A stretch of 7,227 bases of DNA from Thermoplasmata archaeon (GTDB taxonomy: Archaea > Thermoplasmatota > Thermoplasmata > Lutacidiplasmatales > UBA184), in the NCBI GenBank assembly GCA_030042815.1, contig JASHYY010000082.1:1-7227 (forward strand). Reading direction: 5' to 3'. Position numbers and translations under genes: made by a program. Shown here one piece after another: positions 1 through 5,772 of this stretch. The notes below the pieces were generated by a model that ran no database searches, had not been told where the DNA came from, and was given only the letters and a program-made list of their open reading frames with translations. The number at the start of each line of letters is the position of its first letter. Positions within the stretch are counted from its first letter, which is position 1.

Positions 1-197
1 AGGAGCTCTCGAACGGCACGCTGGACGCGCGGGGTCAGGCGGCGCTCTCCGCCCTGTCGGTCGGCTACGTCGCCGTCACCGGCAACAACACCATCCTCTG
101 GCGCGCGTTCTCTCCCGCCCCGTTCCTCGCGGACCCGGGAGAGTTCCCGCTCCTCTTCCACGCCGGAGCCGCGTACCTGTTCGGCCGCACCGGCTGA
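1..197 (+). CDS. C-terminal fragment of an unrecognised protein
   Basis: An open frame enters from the left edge (first complete codon at base 3) and ends at TGA 195-197, giving the last 64 residues of a protein whose start is outside the window. The fragment begins ELSNGTLDARG and ends LFGRTG. It contains a short beta-like stretch (GYVAVTGNNTILWRAF) followed by a proline-rich segment and a hydrophobic end (FPLLFHAGAAYLF). No catalytic motif or clear family signature is visible. The pattern loosely resembles the C-terminal extracytoplasmic domain of large archaeal membrane proteins or glycosyltransferases, but this is a weak impression. Codon use is strongly GC3-biased like the neighbours, which supports real coding. 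It converges on korB with only 16 bases (198-213) between the two stop codons and no visible terminator. Confidence 0.6.
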   Translation, partial: ELSNGTLDARGQAALSALSVGYVAVTGNNTILWRAFSPAPFLADPGEFPLLFHAGAAYLFGRTG

Positions 198-213
198 CCC
201 GCGGCGCCCGCGT

Positions 214-1113
214 CTACACGAACTCGTCGAGCAGCGACTCCTTCCCGCGGAGGCCCGCGGGCTGGAGGGCGAGCGGTCCGGCCGCGAGGACCTCCTCGAG
301 GTCTTCGTAGGTCGGCCGGTCGGTCTTGTAGAACAGTCCGATCGGGATCTTGTCGCCCCACTCGAGCGACCGCTGCCAGGCCGCGACCAGGTCGGTCGGG
401 TCGTGCCCGGCGCTCTCGAGCTTGTAGACGCGCTGCCGGAAAAAGTCGAACGTGTTGATCTTGTTGTACGTGACGCAGGGGCTGAAGACGTCCACGAAGG
501 AGAATCCCTTGTGCTGAATCCCGTTCGCGACGAGGTCCGCGAGGTGCTTCACGTCCCCGGAGAAGCCGCGGGCGATGTACGTCGCGCCGCTCGCGAGCGC
601 GAGCGACACCGGGTCGATCGGGTTCTCGATCACGCCGTTCGGCGTCGACTTGGTCTTCTGGCCCATCGTCGACGTCGGGCTCGCCTGGCCGGTCGTGAGC
701 CCGTAGATCTGGTTGTCCATCGTGACGTACGTCAGGTCGACGTTCCGCCGCATCGCGTGGACGAAGTGGCCCGCGCCGATCCCGAACCCGTCCCCGTCCC
801 CGCCGGTACCGATGACCGTGAGGCCGTGGTTCGCCCATCGGATCCCCTCGGCGACCGGCAGCACCCGGCCGTGGATGCCGTGGAACCCGTAGGAGGAGAG
901 GAAGTGCGGGAGGTTCGACGAGCAGCCGATCCCCGAGATGACGACGACCGTGTGGCTCGGGAGCTGGAGGCGCTTCACGGCCATCTCGACCGCCGCGACG
1001 ACGCCGAAGTCGCCGCAGCCCGGACACCACGTCGGCCGGGTGTCCGATTTCCCGACCACCGGAAGGGCCGCGCCAAGGCCGGTGGGACGGGGCGGGGCGG
1101 CGGTCTGCGACAT
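214..1113 (-). CDS. korB: 2-oxoacid:ferredoxin oxidoreductase, beta subunit (TPP and 4Fe-4S binding)
   Basis: This 299-residue protein is the catalytic beta chain of a 2-oxoacid:ferredoxin oxidoreductase, a cytoplasmic enzyme that decarboxylates 2-oxoacids to acyl-CoA while reducing ferredoxin. The N-terminal WCPGCGD motif gives Cys30 and Cys33, GIGCSS gives Cys64 and SPCVTYN gives Cys213. These four match in number and spacing the ligands of the single [4Fe-4S] cluster in two-subunit archaeal enzymes of the Sulfolobus type. The thiamine diphosphate/Mg site is visible as GGDGD (104-108) followed by DNQIYGLTTGQ (133-143). Length is typical of the family. The ATG at 1111-1113 lies one base after the korA stop (TAA-G-ATG) and is preceded by a strong SD, so the two are translated from one message. 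KorB-type similarity favours 2-oxoglutarate, but archaeal two-subunit enzymes often accept pyruvate and other 2-oxoacids, so substrate is not settled by sequence alone. Confidence 0.95.
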   Translation of the reverse strand: MSQTAAPPRPTGLGAALPVVGKSDTRPTWCPGCGDFGVVAAVEMAVKRLQLPSHTVVVISGIGCSSNLPHFLSSYGFHGIHGRVLPVAEGIRWANHGLTVIGTGGDGDGFGIGAGHFVHAMRRNVDLTYVTMDNQIYGLTTGQASPTSTMGQKTKSTPNGVIENPIDPVSLALASGATYIARGFSGDVKHLADLVANGIQHKGFSFVDVFSPCVTYNKINTFDFFRQRVYKLESAGHDPTDLVAAWQRSLEWGDKIPIGLFYKTDRPTYEDLEEVLAAGPLALQPAGLRGKESLLDEFV

Positions 1114-1114
1114 C

Positions 1115-2854
1115 TTACATCACCTCGAGAGCCCGCGCGACGATCTCGTGCGGGAGGAAAGGTTCTCCGTCGTATTTGAGTAGGCGGTCGGAGCAGGCGA
1201 AGCCGAGCTCGGCGCGCAGGAGACGGCCGAACTGGCCGGAGAAGTTCGCCTCGACGAGAAGCGTGCGCCGCGCCTTTTCGAGCAGGGGGCGGGCGGCGTC
1301 GGCGGCGATCGGGTAGACGGTGGGGAACCGGAGGAGATTGGTCGCCTTCCCGCCCGCGGCGAGCTCCGCCCGGGCGTCGCGAACGGCGCCGACGGTCGAG
1401 CCCCACGCGACGAACGTGAGCGGGGCGTCCGGGGGGCCCTCGAGCACCGGGAGCGGGGCGGCGCGGGCGAGCCCACCGAGCTTCCGCATCCGCTTCTCCA
1501 TCATCCGCTGGCGCTCGGTCACGTACCGGGGGATCCCGGCGTGGATGTCCGAGACCAGGTGGCCCCGCTCGTCGTGCTCGTCCGAGCCGGCGACGAACAT
1601 GAGCCCGGGCTGGCCGGGGATCGCTCGGGGCGAGACGCCGGAGTCCGTGTACTGGTATCGCAGATAGTTCGTCTCGCTCGGGGGCACGGTGAACAGCGAC
1701 GGGACCGGGACGTTGAGGTCGATCTCCGAACGGTCGACCGTCATGAAATTCTCGGACAGGTGGAGGTCGCTCGCGACGAGGATCGGGGTCTGGAACTCCT
1801 CCGCGAGACGGAACGCGTCGATCATCGACCGGTACGCCTCGGCCGGGCACGACGGGGCCAGGATCGCCCGAGGGAACTCGCCCTGGCCGGCGCCCAGCAT
1901 CATGTTCAGGTCCCCCTGCTCGGTTTTCGTCGGGAGCCCCGTGGACGGCCCTGCGCGCTGGGCCTCGACCACGACGAGCGGGGTCTCGGTCATCCCGGCC
2001 ATGCCGAGCGCCTCGACCATGAGCGAGAAACCCCCGCCGCTGGTCGCGGTCATCGCCCGCACGCCCGCGAACGAGGCGCCGATCGCCATGTTGATCGCCG
2101 CGAGCTCGTCCTCCGCCTGCTTGACGACCACGCCGAGCGCGGTGGAATGGGCCGCCAACCAGTGCATGATGGACGACGCGGGGGTCATCGGGTACTGGGA
2201 GAGGAACTTACAGCCGGCGGCCGCCGCGCCCAGGGCGATCGCGGTGTTGCCGTTCATCAGGAGCTTCGGCTCGCCCTGGCGCGAGAGGGCGTGGTCGTGC
2301 GCGTGCCCGTGGGCCTCCGCGAACCGGTACCCCTCGGCGCTCGCGCCCACGTTCCAATCGACGATCTCGCCGGCCTTGCGCCCGAACGAGTCCGTCAGCA
2401 CCTCGTGGAGGAGGGGCAGCGGGATCCCGGCGAGGAACGCCGTCGCGCCGATTCCCCCGGCGTTCTGGAGGATCGACTGGCTCGTGTACTTGCGGGCGAT
2501 CTGGAGCGTCGGGACGCCGAGCGGCGTCACCCCCGCGGGCAGCTCCGACGGGGCGACCGAGAACTTCTCCGGGTCGAAGAGGACGGCGCCGCCCGGCCGC
2601 ACGCCGGCCCCGTGGATGTCGACGGTCGCCTTGTCGAGCGCGTAGAGGATGTCCGTCCCGTCCCCCGGAGAGTACGGACGGCCGTCCGACGCGCGAGCCT
2701 GGAACCAGACATGGCCTCCGCGGATCACCGACTGGTAGGCGTTGAGCCCAAAGACATGCAACCCCATGCGGGAGAAACTGCGGGCGATCGATTCCCCGAT
2801 CGATGCGATCCCGTCCCCCGCCTGTCCTCCGATACGGACCGCGAGTTCGGTCAT
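1115..2854 (-). CDS. korA: 2-oxoacid:ferredoxin oxidoreductase, fused gamma-alpha subunit
   Basis: This 579-residue protein is the large chain partnering KorB. Residues about 1-175 form the gamma domain (IGGQAGDGIASIGES near the N-terminus, then VIRGGHVWFQ). A His-containing linker follows (about 178-196). Residues about 197-390 form the alpha pyrimidine-binding domain, with YPMTPASS (221-228), a variant of the YPITP motif typical of this class, then TSGGGFSLM (271-279) and GPSTGLPTKTEQGDL (302-316). The C-terminal region carries EANFSGQFGRLLRAE (535-549). The gamma-alpha fusion and the absence of a ferredoxin-like delta subunit beside it place it with the two-subunit enzymes that pass electrons to free ferredoxin. 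Two features differ from the usual pattern: Met replaces Ile in the YPITP motif, and four alternating His lie in the linker. No SD precedes the ATG at 2852-2854. A TATA-like box about 27 bases upstream suggests a leaderless transcript, which supports this start. Confidence 0.95.
   Translation of the reverse strand: MTELAVRIGGQAGDGIASIGESIARSFSRMGLHVFGLNAYQSVIRGGHVWFQARASDGRPYSPGDGTDILYALDKATVDIHGAGVRPGGAVLFDPEKFSVAPSELPAGVTPLGVPTLQIARKYTSQSILQNAGGIGATAFLAGIPLPLLHEVLTDSFGRKAGEIVDWNVGASAEGYRFAEAHGHAHDHALSRQGEPKLLMNGNTAIALGAAAAGCKFLSQYPMTPASSIMHWLAAHSTALGVVVKQAEDELAAINMAIGASFAGVRAMTATSGGGFSLMVEALGMAGMTETPLVVVEAQRAGPSTGLPTKTEQGDLNMMLGAGQGEFPRAILAPSCPAEAYRSMIDAFRLAEEFQTPILVASDLHLSENFMTVDRSEIDLNVPVPSLFTVPPSETNYLRYQYTDSGVSPRAIPGQPGLMFVAGSDEHDERGHLVSDIHAGIPRYVTERQRMMEKRMRKLGGLARAAPLPVLEGPPDAPLTFVAWGSTVGAVRDARAELAAGGKATNLLRFPTVYPIAADAARPLLEKARRTLLVEANFSGQFGRLLRAELGFACSDRLLKYDGEPFLPHEIVARALEVM
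1119..1126 (-). promoter_or_regulatory. Shine-Dalgarno of korB inside the end of korA
   Basis: On the minus strand these bases read GAGGTGAT, a perfect match to the anti-SD at the 3' end of archaeal 16S rRNA. They are followed by 5 bases and then the korB ATG. The same bases encode the last KorA codons (Glu-Val-Met). This fixes the korB start and indicates translation of korB from a shared korAB mRNA. Confidence 0.85.
1730..1741. repeat. 12-bp palindrome inside korA sharing the promoter palindrome core
   Basis: ACGGTCGACCGT is perfectly self-complementary and contains the same 10-base core as the palindrome at 2869-2878 in the korA/moaD promoter. It encodes part of the TVDRS segment of KorA, so it may simply follow from coding sequence and high GC. 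Confidence 0.35.
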
Positions 2855-2868
2855 CGTCCCGCTTTGAG

Positions 2869-2878
2869 CGGTCGACCG
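2869..2878. repeat. 10-bp perfect palindrome beside the korA/moaD TATA island
   Basis: CGGTCGACCG is self-complementary and abuts the TATA-like island. For korA it lies between the TATA box and the start codon. For moaD it occupies the position just upstream of the TATA box. That placement would suit an operator, but the same 10-base core recurs inside korA at 1731-1740, so chance or a coding origin cannot be excluded. Confidence 0.3.
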
Positions 2879-2885
2879 TATTAAG
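2878..2885. promoter_or_regulatory. Shared TATA-like island of the divergent korA / moaD promoters
   Basis: The bases GTATTAAG form the one clear AT-rich stretch in the korA-moaD gap. On the minus strand they read CTTAATAC, with centre about 27 bases upstream of the korA ATG. Transcription would then start within a few bases of that ATG, giving a leaderless mRNA. On the plus strand they read TATTAA, predicting a start near 2907 and a leader of about 24 bases containing the moaD SD. TATA resemblance is moderate (archaeal consensus near TTTAWATA) and no clear BRE is seen. Assignment is by position and composition. Confidence 0.55.
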
Positions 2886-2912
2886 GCGTTGTGCGCTGTG
2901 CTTGATTCGACC

Positions 2913-2919
2913 GGGGTGA
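2913..2919 (+). promoter_or_regulatory. Shine-Dalgarno that selects the moaD start
   Basis: GGGGTGA matches most of the GGAGGTGA consensus and lies 11 bases before the ATG at 2931. It sits downstream of the transcription start predicted from the TATA island (near 2907). The upstream in-frame alternatives (TTG 2889, GTG 2898) would lie outside the mRNA, and GTG 2916 lies inside the SD itself. Confidence 0.5.
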
Positions 2920-2930
2920 ACGCGGTCGGA

Positions 2931-3212
2931 ATGGGGTCGAAACTGGTGGCTCGGCCGACCCCGCGCGTGCGCGTCCTTCTGTTCGCGGCCGCCCGGGCAG
3001 CGGTCGGGCAGCCGTCCCTCGATCGGGTCGTTCCCCGGTCGGGCGTCCGCGTGGACGCGCTCCTGCAACAGCTCTCGTCCGACTATCCGAAGCTCGCACC
3101 CCTCCTCCGGTCGAGCCGGTACGTCCGCAACGGCCGCTACCTCGCCTCTTCGCGCGGTCGCGTTCGGCCGGGCGACGAGCTCGCGGTCCATCCTCCGTAC
3201 GGAGGAGGCTAG
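2931..3212 (+). CDS. moaD: Molybdopterin synthase small subunit MoaD (ubiquitin-like sulfur carrier)
   Basis: MoaD is the small beta-grasp sulfur carrier of molybdopterin synthase. Its C-terminal glycine is thiocarboxylated and donates sulfur to precursor Z (cPMP) in molybdenum cofactor synthesis in the cytoplasm. From ATG 2931 the protein has 93 residues. After a short leader it shows the first family strand (RVRVLLFAAAR), then VDALLQQLSSDYPKLAPLL, a strand with NGRYL, and RPGDELAVHPPYGGG at the end. The terminal Gly-Gly is the functional hallmark, and here there are three glycines. The frame is open further upstream, but ATG 2931 fits the predicted leader and SD best. A GTG at 2946 is a weaker alternative. 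It is the first gene of a moaD-moaE operon, with one base between stop and next start. In some archaea such proteins also act as SAMP-type protein modifiers; that cannot be judged here. Confidence 0.9.
   Translation: MGSKLVARPTPRVRVLLFAAARAAVGQPSLDRVVPRSGVRVDALLQQLSSDYPKLAPLLRSSRYVRNGRYLASSRGRVRPGDELAVHPPYGGG
3201..3208 (+). promoter_or_regulatory. Shine-Dalgarno of moaE formed by the moaD Gly-Gly codons
   Basis: GGAGGAGG, followed by 5 bases and the GTG start of moaE, is a strong SD. The same bases are the GGA GGA GGC codons of the C-terminal glycines of MoaD. This settles GTG 3214 as the moaE start over the internal ATG at 3259. Confidence 0.8.
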
Positions 3213-3213
3213 A

Positions 3214-3669
3214 GTGTCCGTCCGCGTCAGCTCCCGGCCCCTCCGGGGCGCGGCGGCGATGGAGGAACTCGAATCCCGGGACTCCGGGGCGATCGTCGTC
3301 TTCTCCGGTCGCGTCCGGCCCGACCGAACGGCCGCCGGCCGCGTCGTTGCGCTCGATTACGAGGCGCATCGCGGTCCCGCGCTCGCGCGCCTTGCGGCGC
3401 TCGAGCGGACGGCCCGGCGTCGCTACGGAGCCCGGCACGTCGTCCTCTGGCACCGCGTCGGCCGGCTGCGGGTCGGGGAGACGGCGGTGATCGTCGGCGT
3501 CGCGTGCGGCCATCGGGCCGAGGCGTTCGCCGCGGGCCGGTTCCTGATCGAGGAGCTGAAGGCGGTCGTGCCTATTTGGAAGACGGAGCGAGCACGACGC
3601 GTGCGTCGACCGCGACCACGCCCTTCCCGGCCGGCCGCACGATCAGCGGGTTCAGGTCGAGCTCGCTGA
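3214..3669 (+). CDS. moaE: Molybdopterin synthase catalytic subunit MoaE
   Basis: MoaE is the large subunit of molybdopterin synthase. It binds the MoaD thiocarboxylate tail and inserts two sulfurs into cPMP to make molybdopterin. The 151-residue product (E. coli MoaE has about 150) shows GAIVVFSGRVR (25-35), VVALDYEAH (44-52), HRVGRLRVGE (80-89), GHRAEAF (99-105) and EELKAVVPIWK (113-123). Comparison with E. coli MoaE gives the expected active-site residues: Arg35, His100, Arg101, Lys116 and Lys123. The GTG start at 3214 has a strong SD and gives the usual N-terminal strand before the GAIV motif. After Lys123 comes a 28-residue tail rich in Arg, Pro, Ser and Ala. It lies wholly opposite the 3' end of the acyl-CoA synthetase gene and looks like an antisense reading rather than a conserved domain. 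The overlap with that gene is 98 bases (3572-3669). Confidence 0.93.
   Translation: MSVRVSSRPLRGAAAMEELESRDSGAIVVFSGRVRPDRTAAGRVVALDYEAHRGPALARLAALERTARRRYGARHVVLWHRVGRLRVGETAVIVGVACGHRAEAFAAGRFLIEELKAVVPIWKTERARRVRRPRPRPSRPAARSAGSGRAR
3572..3669. other. 98-bp convergent antisense overlap of moaE and the acyl-CoA synthetase
   Basis: The minus-strand stop (TAG, 3572-3574) lies upstream of the plus-strand end of moaE (3669). The overlapped moaE codons include Trp122 and the catalytic Lys123 plus the Arg-rich tail. The overlapped synthetase codons are its last 32 residues. Both frames are open through the whole segment, and no spacer exists for a conventional terminator. Confidence 0.85.
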
Positions 3670-5707
3670 CCTGCGGCAGCTCGACCGCGAGCTGCGAGAC
3701 CCGCTCGATCGCCTCCTGGAGCGCCGGGAGGTCGCTCGGCGCCTCGCCGCGCACGCCCTTGAGGAGGGGGAACGCCTTGACCGATTCGACCATGTGCTGG
3801 GCAGAGAGCGGGCGGACGGGGGCGAGCCGAAACGTGACGTCCCGCAGCACCTCGACGTAGATCCCGCCCATCCCGAAGACGACGATCGGACCGAACCCGG
3901 GGTCCCGCTGGACCCCGACGAGGACCTCCTTGCCGCCCGAGACCTGCGCCTCGACCTCGAATCCCTCGATACGGGCGGTCGGCGCGGCGGCTCGGACCGA
4001 CTCCTGCATCCGGGACCACGCCGCGCGGACCTGGTCGGCGTCGCGCAGGCCCACGGCGACGCCCCCGACGTCGGTCTTGTGCGAGATGTCGGGAGAGGCG
4101 ACCTTCATCACGACCGGGAATCCGATCTCCTCCGCCGCGTGCGCCGCCTCCTCCACGGTGGTCGCGCGGGCGACCTGGGGGAACTGGATCCCGTAGGCTG
4201 AGAGTAGCGAGCGCGCCGCGTACTCGGGCAGCACGGACGTGCCCGAACGGGTCGCCCAGTCGAGCGCGGCCCGGACGGCGTCGCGGTCGACGGGGAACGT
4301 GCGCACCGCGGCCCGCGGCCGCGTCCGCCAAGCGTGGTAGCGAGCGAGGCTCCCGAGACCCTGGACCGCCTCCTCGGGGAAGGTGAACGCCGGAACGCCG
4401 TTCTGTTCGAGGAACTGGACCTCCCGCGAGAGGTCGTTCAGGCCGAAGAGGCAGGCCACGATCGGCTTCGTCGACTTCGCCTTCACTCGGAGGATCGCCT
4501 CCGCGATGGCATCGCTCGACATCGTGCCGGTCGGCGTAGCGATCACGAGGGCGGCGTGCACCTCGGGCGCGCCGATCAACGCGTCCAGCGTGTCCTGGTA
4601 GGCCTGCGGGGGAACGTCCGCCGTCATGTCGAGCGGGTTCGAGACCGCGGCGATCGAGGGGAGGCGGCGGACGAGCTCCTGTTGCAGGGCGGGAGGGAGC
4701 GGGGGCAGCTCGAGGCCGTTGCGGATCGCGGCATCGGCCGCGACGATCCCCGGACCGCCCGAATTCGTCAGGATGACGAGGCGGGGGCCGTCGACCGCGA
4801 GGCCCGTCGAGAAGATCTTCGCCGTGCGGAAGAGGTCGCCGAGGGTGTCGGCGCGCAGCACGCCGGACTGCGCGAACAGGGCGTCGTAGAGCTGGTCGCG
4901 ACCGGACTGGGCGAGGGAGCCGGTGTGGCTGCGCGCGGCCCGCTCGCCGGCCGCGGTCCGACCGCTCTTGATCACCAGGACCGGCTTCTGCTCGGTCACC
5001 TCGCGCGCGGTCTCGAGGAACTTGCGGCCGTCGGCGAGGCTCTCCACGTAGAGGAGGATCACCTGGGTCTTCTCGTCGCGACCCAGCGCACGGAGGAGGT
5101 CGTTCTCGTCGACGCCGGCCCGGTTCCCGACGGAGACGAAACGGGAGAATCCGATCCGTTCGGTGATCCCGTACTGGAGGATCCCGGCCCCGAGCGCGCC
5201 GCTCTGGGAGACGAACGCGATGTTGCCGCGGGGCGGTAGGCTCTCGCTGAACGTCGCGTTCAGGCTGACCTCGGGGTCGGTGTTGAACACCCCGAAGCAG
5301 TTCGGTCCCACGAGGGACATCCGATATTTCGCCGCCCGCCGGACGACCTCCGCCTCGAGCGCGGCCCCCGCGTCCCCGACCTCGCGGAACCCGGAGGTGA
5401 TCACGATGAGGCCCTTCGTGCCCACCGCCCCGAGCTCGTCGACGACGTCGGCCACCATCGGCGCCGGCACGATGATGACGCCGAGCTCGGGTGCTTCGGG
5501 GAGGTCGGCGACGCGGCCGTAGCAGCGGACCCCCGAGACGCTCTTCCACGAGGGGTTGACCGGATAGGCGACCCCCCGGAACCCGGCCTCGATCAGATTG
5601 CGGAAGAGGCTCGTCCCGACCTTCCCGGGCCGGTTCGACGCCCCGACCACCGCGACCGACGCCGGCTGGAACTGCTCGCGGAGCTCCGCGGACTGACCGA
5701 CGCTCAT
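3572..5707 (-). CDS. acd: ADP-forming acyl-CoA synthetase (fused alpha-beta, acetate-CoA ligase type)
   Basis: This 711-residue cytoplasmic enzyme interconverts acyl-CoA + ADP + Pi and acid + ATP + CoA. The alpha part comes first: a CoA-binding Rossmann domain (ASVAVVGASNRPGKVG near residues 16-31), GPNCFGVFN (about 134-142) and SQSGALGAG (about 167-175). The phosphorylated catalytic histidine lies in RSHTGSLA (His261). TNSGGPGI follows (about 314-321). The beta part is an ATP-grasp domain from about residue 493. It carries VVMKVASPDISHKTDVGGV, whose His543 matches the second phospho-acceptor of archaeal ACDs, then GFGPIVVFGMGG (about 604-615) and ELDLNPL (682-688). No GNAT domain is fused, so it is not a Pat-type protein acetyltransferase. 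Acetyl-, branched-chain or other acyl specificity is not decidable by eye. An in-frame GTG at 5711-5713 is part of the SD, so ATG 5707 is chosen. It converges on moaE and diverges from mrp. Confidence 0.93.
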   Translation of the reverse strand: MSVGQSAELREQFQPASVAVVGASNRPGKVGTSLFRNLIEAGFRGVAYPVNPSWKSVSGVRCYGRVADLPEAPELGVIIVPAPMVADVVDELGAVGTKGLIVITSGFREVGDAGAALEAEVVRRAAKYRMSLVGPNCFGVFNTDPEVSLNATFSESLPPRGNIAFVSQSGALGAGILQYGITERIGFSRFVSVGNRAGVDENDLLRALGRDEKTQVILLYVESLADGRKFLETAREVTEQKPVLVIKSGRTAAGERAARSHTGSLAQSGRDQLYDALFAQSGVLRADTLGDLFRTAKIFSTGLAVDGPRLVILTNSGGPGIVAADAAIRNGLELPPLPPALQQELVRRLPSIAAVSNPLDMTADVPPQAYQDTLDALIGAPEVHAALVIATPTGTMSSDAIAEAILRVKAKSTKPIVACLFGLNDLSREVQFLEQNGVPAFTFPEEAVQGLGSLARYHAWRTRPRAAVRTFPVDRDAVRAALDWATRSGTSVLPEYAARSLLSAYGIQFPQVARATTVEEAAHAAEEIGFPVVMKVASPDISHKTDVGGVAVGLRDADQVRAAWSRMQESVRAAAPTARIEGFEVEAQVSGGKEVLVGVQRDPGFGPIVVFGMGGIYVEVLRDVTFRLAPVRPLSAQHMVESVKAFPLLKGVRGEAPSDLPALQEAIERVSQLAVELPQVSELDLNPLIVRPAGKGVVAVDARVVLAPSSK

Positions 5708-5710
5708 CGC

Positions 5711-5716
5711 CACCTC
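5711..5716 (-). promoter_or_regulatory. Shine-Dalgarno that selects the acyl-CoA synthetase start
   Basis: The minus strand reads GAGGTG, then GCG, then ATG at 5705-5707. The GAGG core lies 5 bases before the ATG, a good spacing. The in-frame GTG (5711-5713) that would extend the protein by two residues is the 3' half of this SD and so is an unlikely start. Confidence 0.75.
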
Positions 5717-5743
5717 GAGCGACGGCCGGCGGACGGTCCCCCG

Positions 5744-5750
5744 TTATATA
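5744..5750. promoter_or_regulatory. Shared TATA box of the divergent acyl-CoA synthetase / mrp promoters
   Basis: TTATATA (plus strand), read TATATAA on the minus strand, is a near-consensus archaeal TATA box and the only AT-rich element in the 65-base gap. Its centre is 26 bases upstream of the mrp ATG at 5773, which predicts a leaderless mrp mRNA. In the other direction it predicts a start near 5722 and a leader of about 15 bases that contains the SD at 5711-5716. No clear BRE is visible on either side. Confidence 0.75.
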
Positions 5751-5772
5751 GCCACACCCCCGTCCGAGGACA

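Noticed and set aside
198..213. Possible terminator hairpin between the left-edge gene and korB.
   Set aside because: The 16 bases are GC-rich with no convincing stem-loop and no T-tract on either strand.
65..1030. A 321-codon minus-strand open frame overlapping korB and the left-edge gene.
   Set aside because: It is a shifted frame of korB with Arg-rich low-complexity product. The korB frame holds all four cluster cysteines and the TPP motif.
1541..2884. A 447-codon plus-strand open frame antisense to korA.
   Set aside because: It mirrors korA codons, is Arg/Asp/Val/Gly-rich without motifs, and has no start context. KorA motifs on the other strand are unambiguous.
2889..2930. Upstream in-frame TTG/GTG starts for moaD adding up to 14 residues.
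   Set aside because: They lie at or upstream of the predicted transcription start or inside the SD, and the added residues have no counterpart in MoaD proteins.
5708..5713. GTG at 5711-5713 as start of the acyl-CoA synthetase (two extra residues).
   Set aside because: It forms part of the GAGGTG SD, and the ATG two codons later has the right spacing.
5766..5770. GAGGA just before the mrp ATG as a Shine-Dalgarno.
   Set aside because: Only two bases separate it from the ATG, too close to work. It would also lie upstream of the transcription start predicted from the TATA box.
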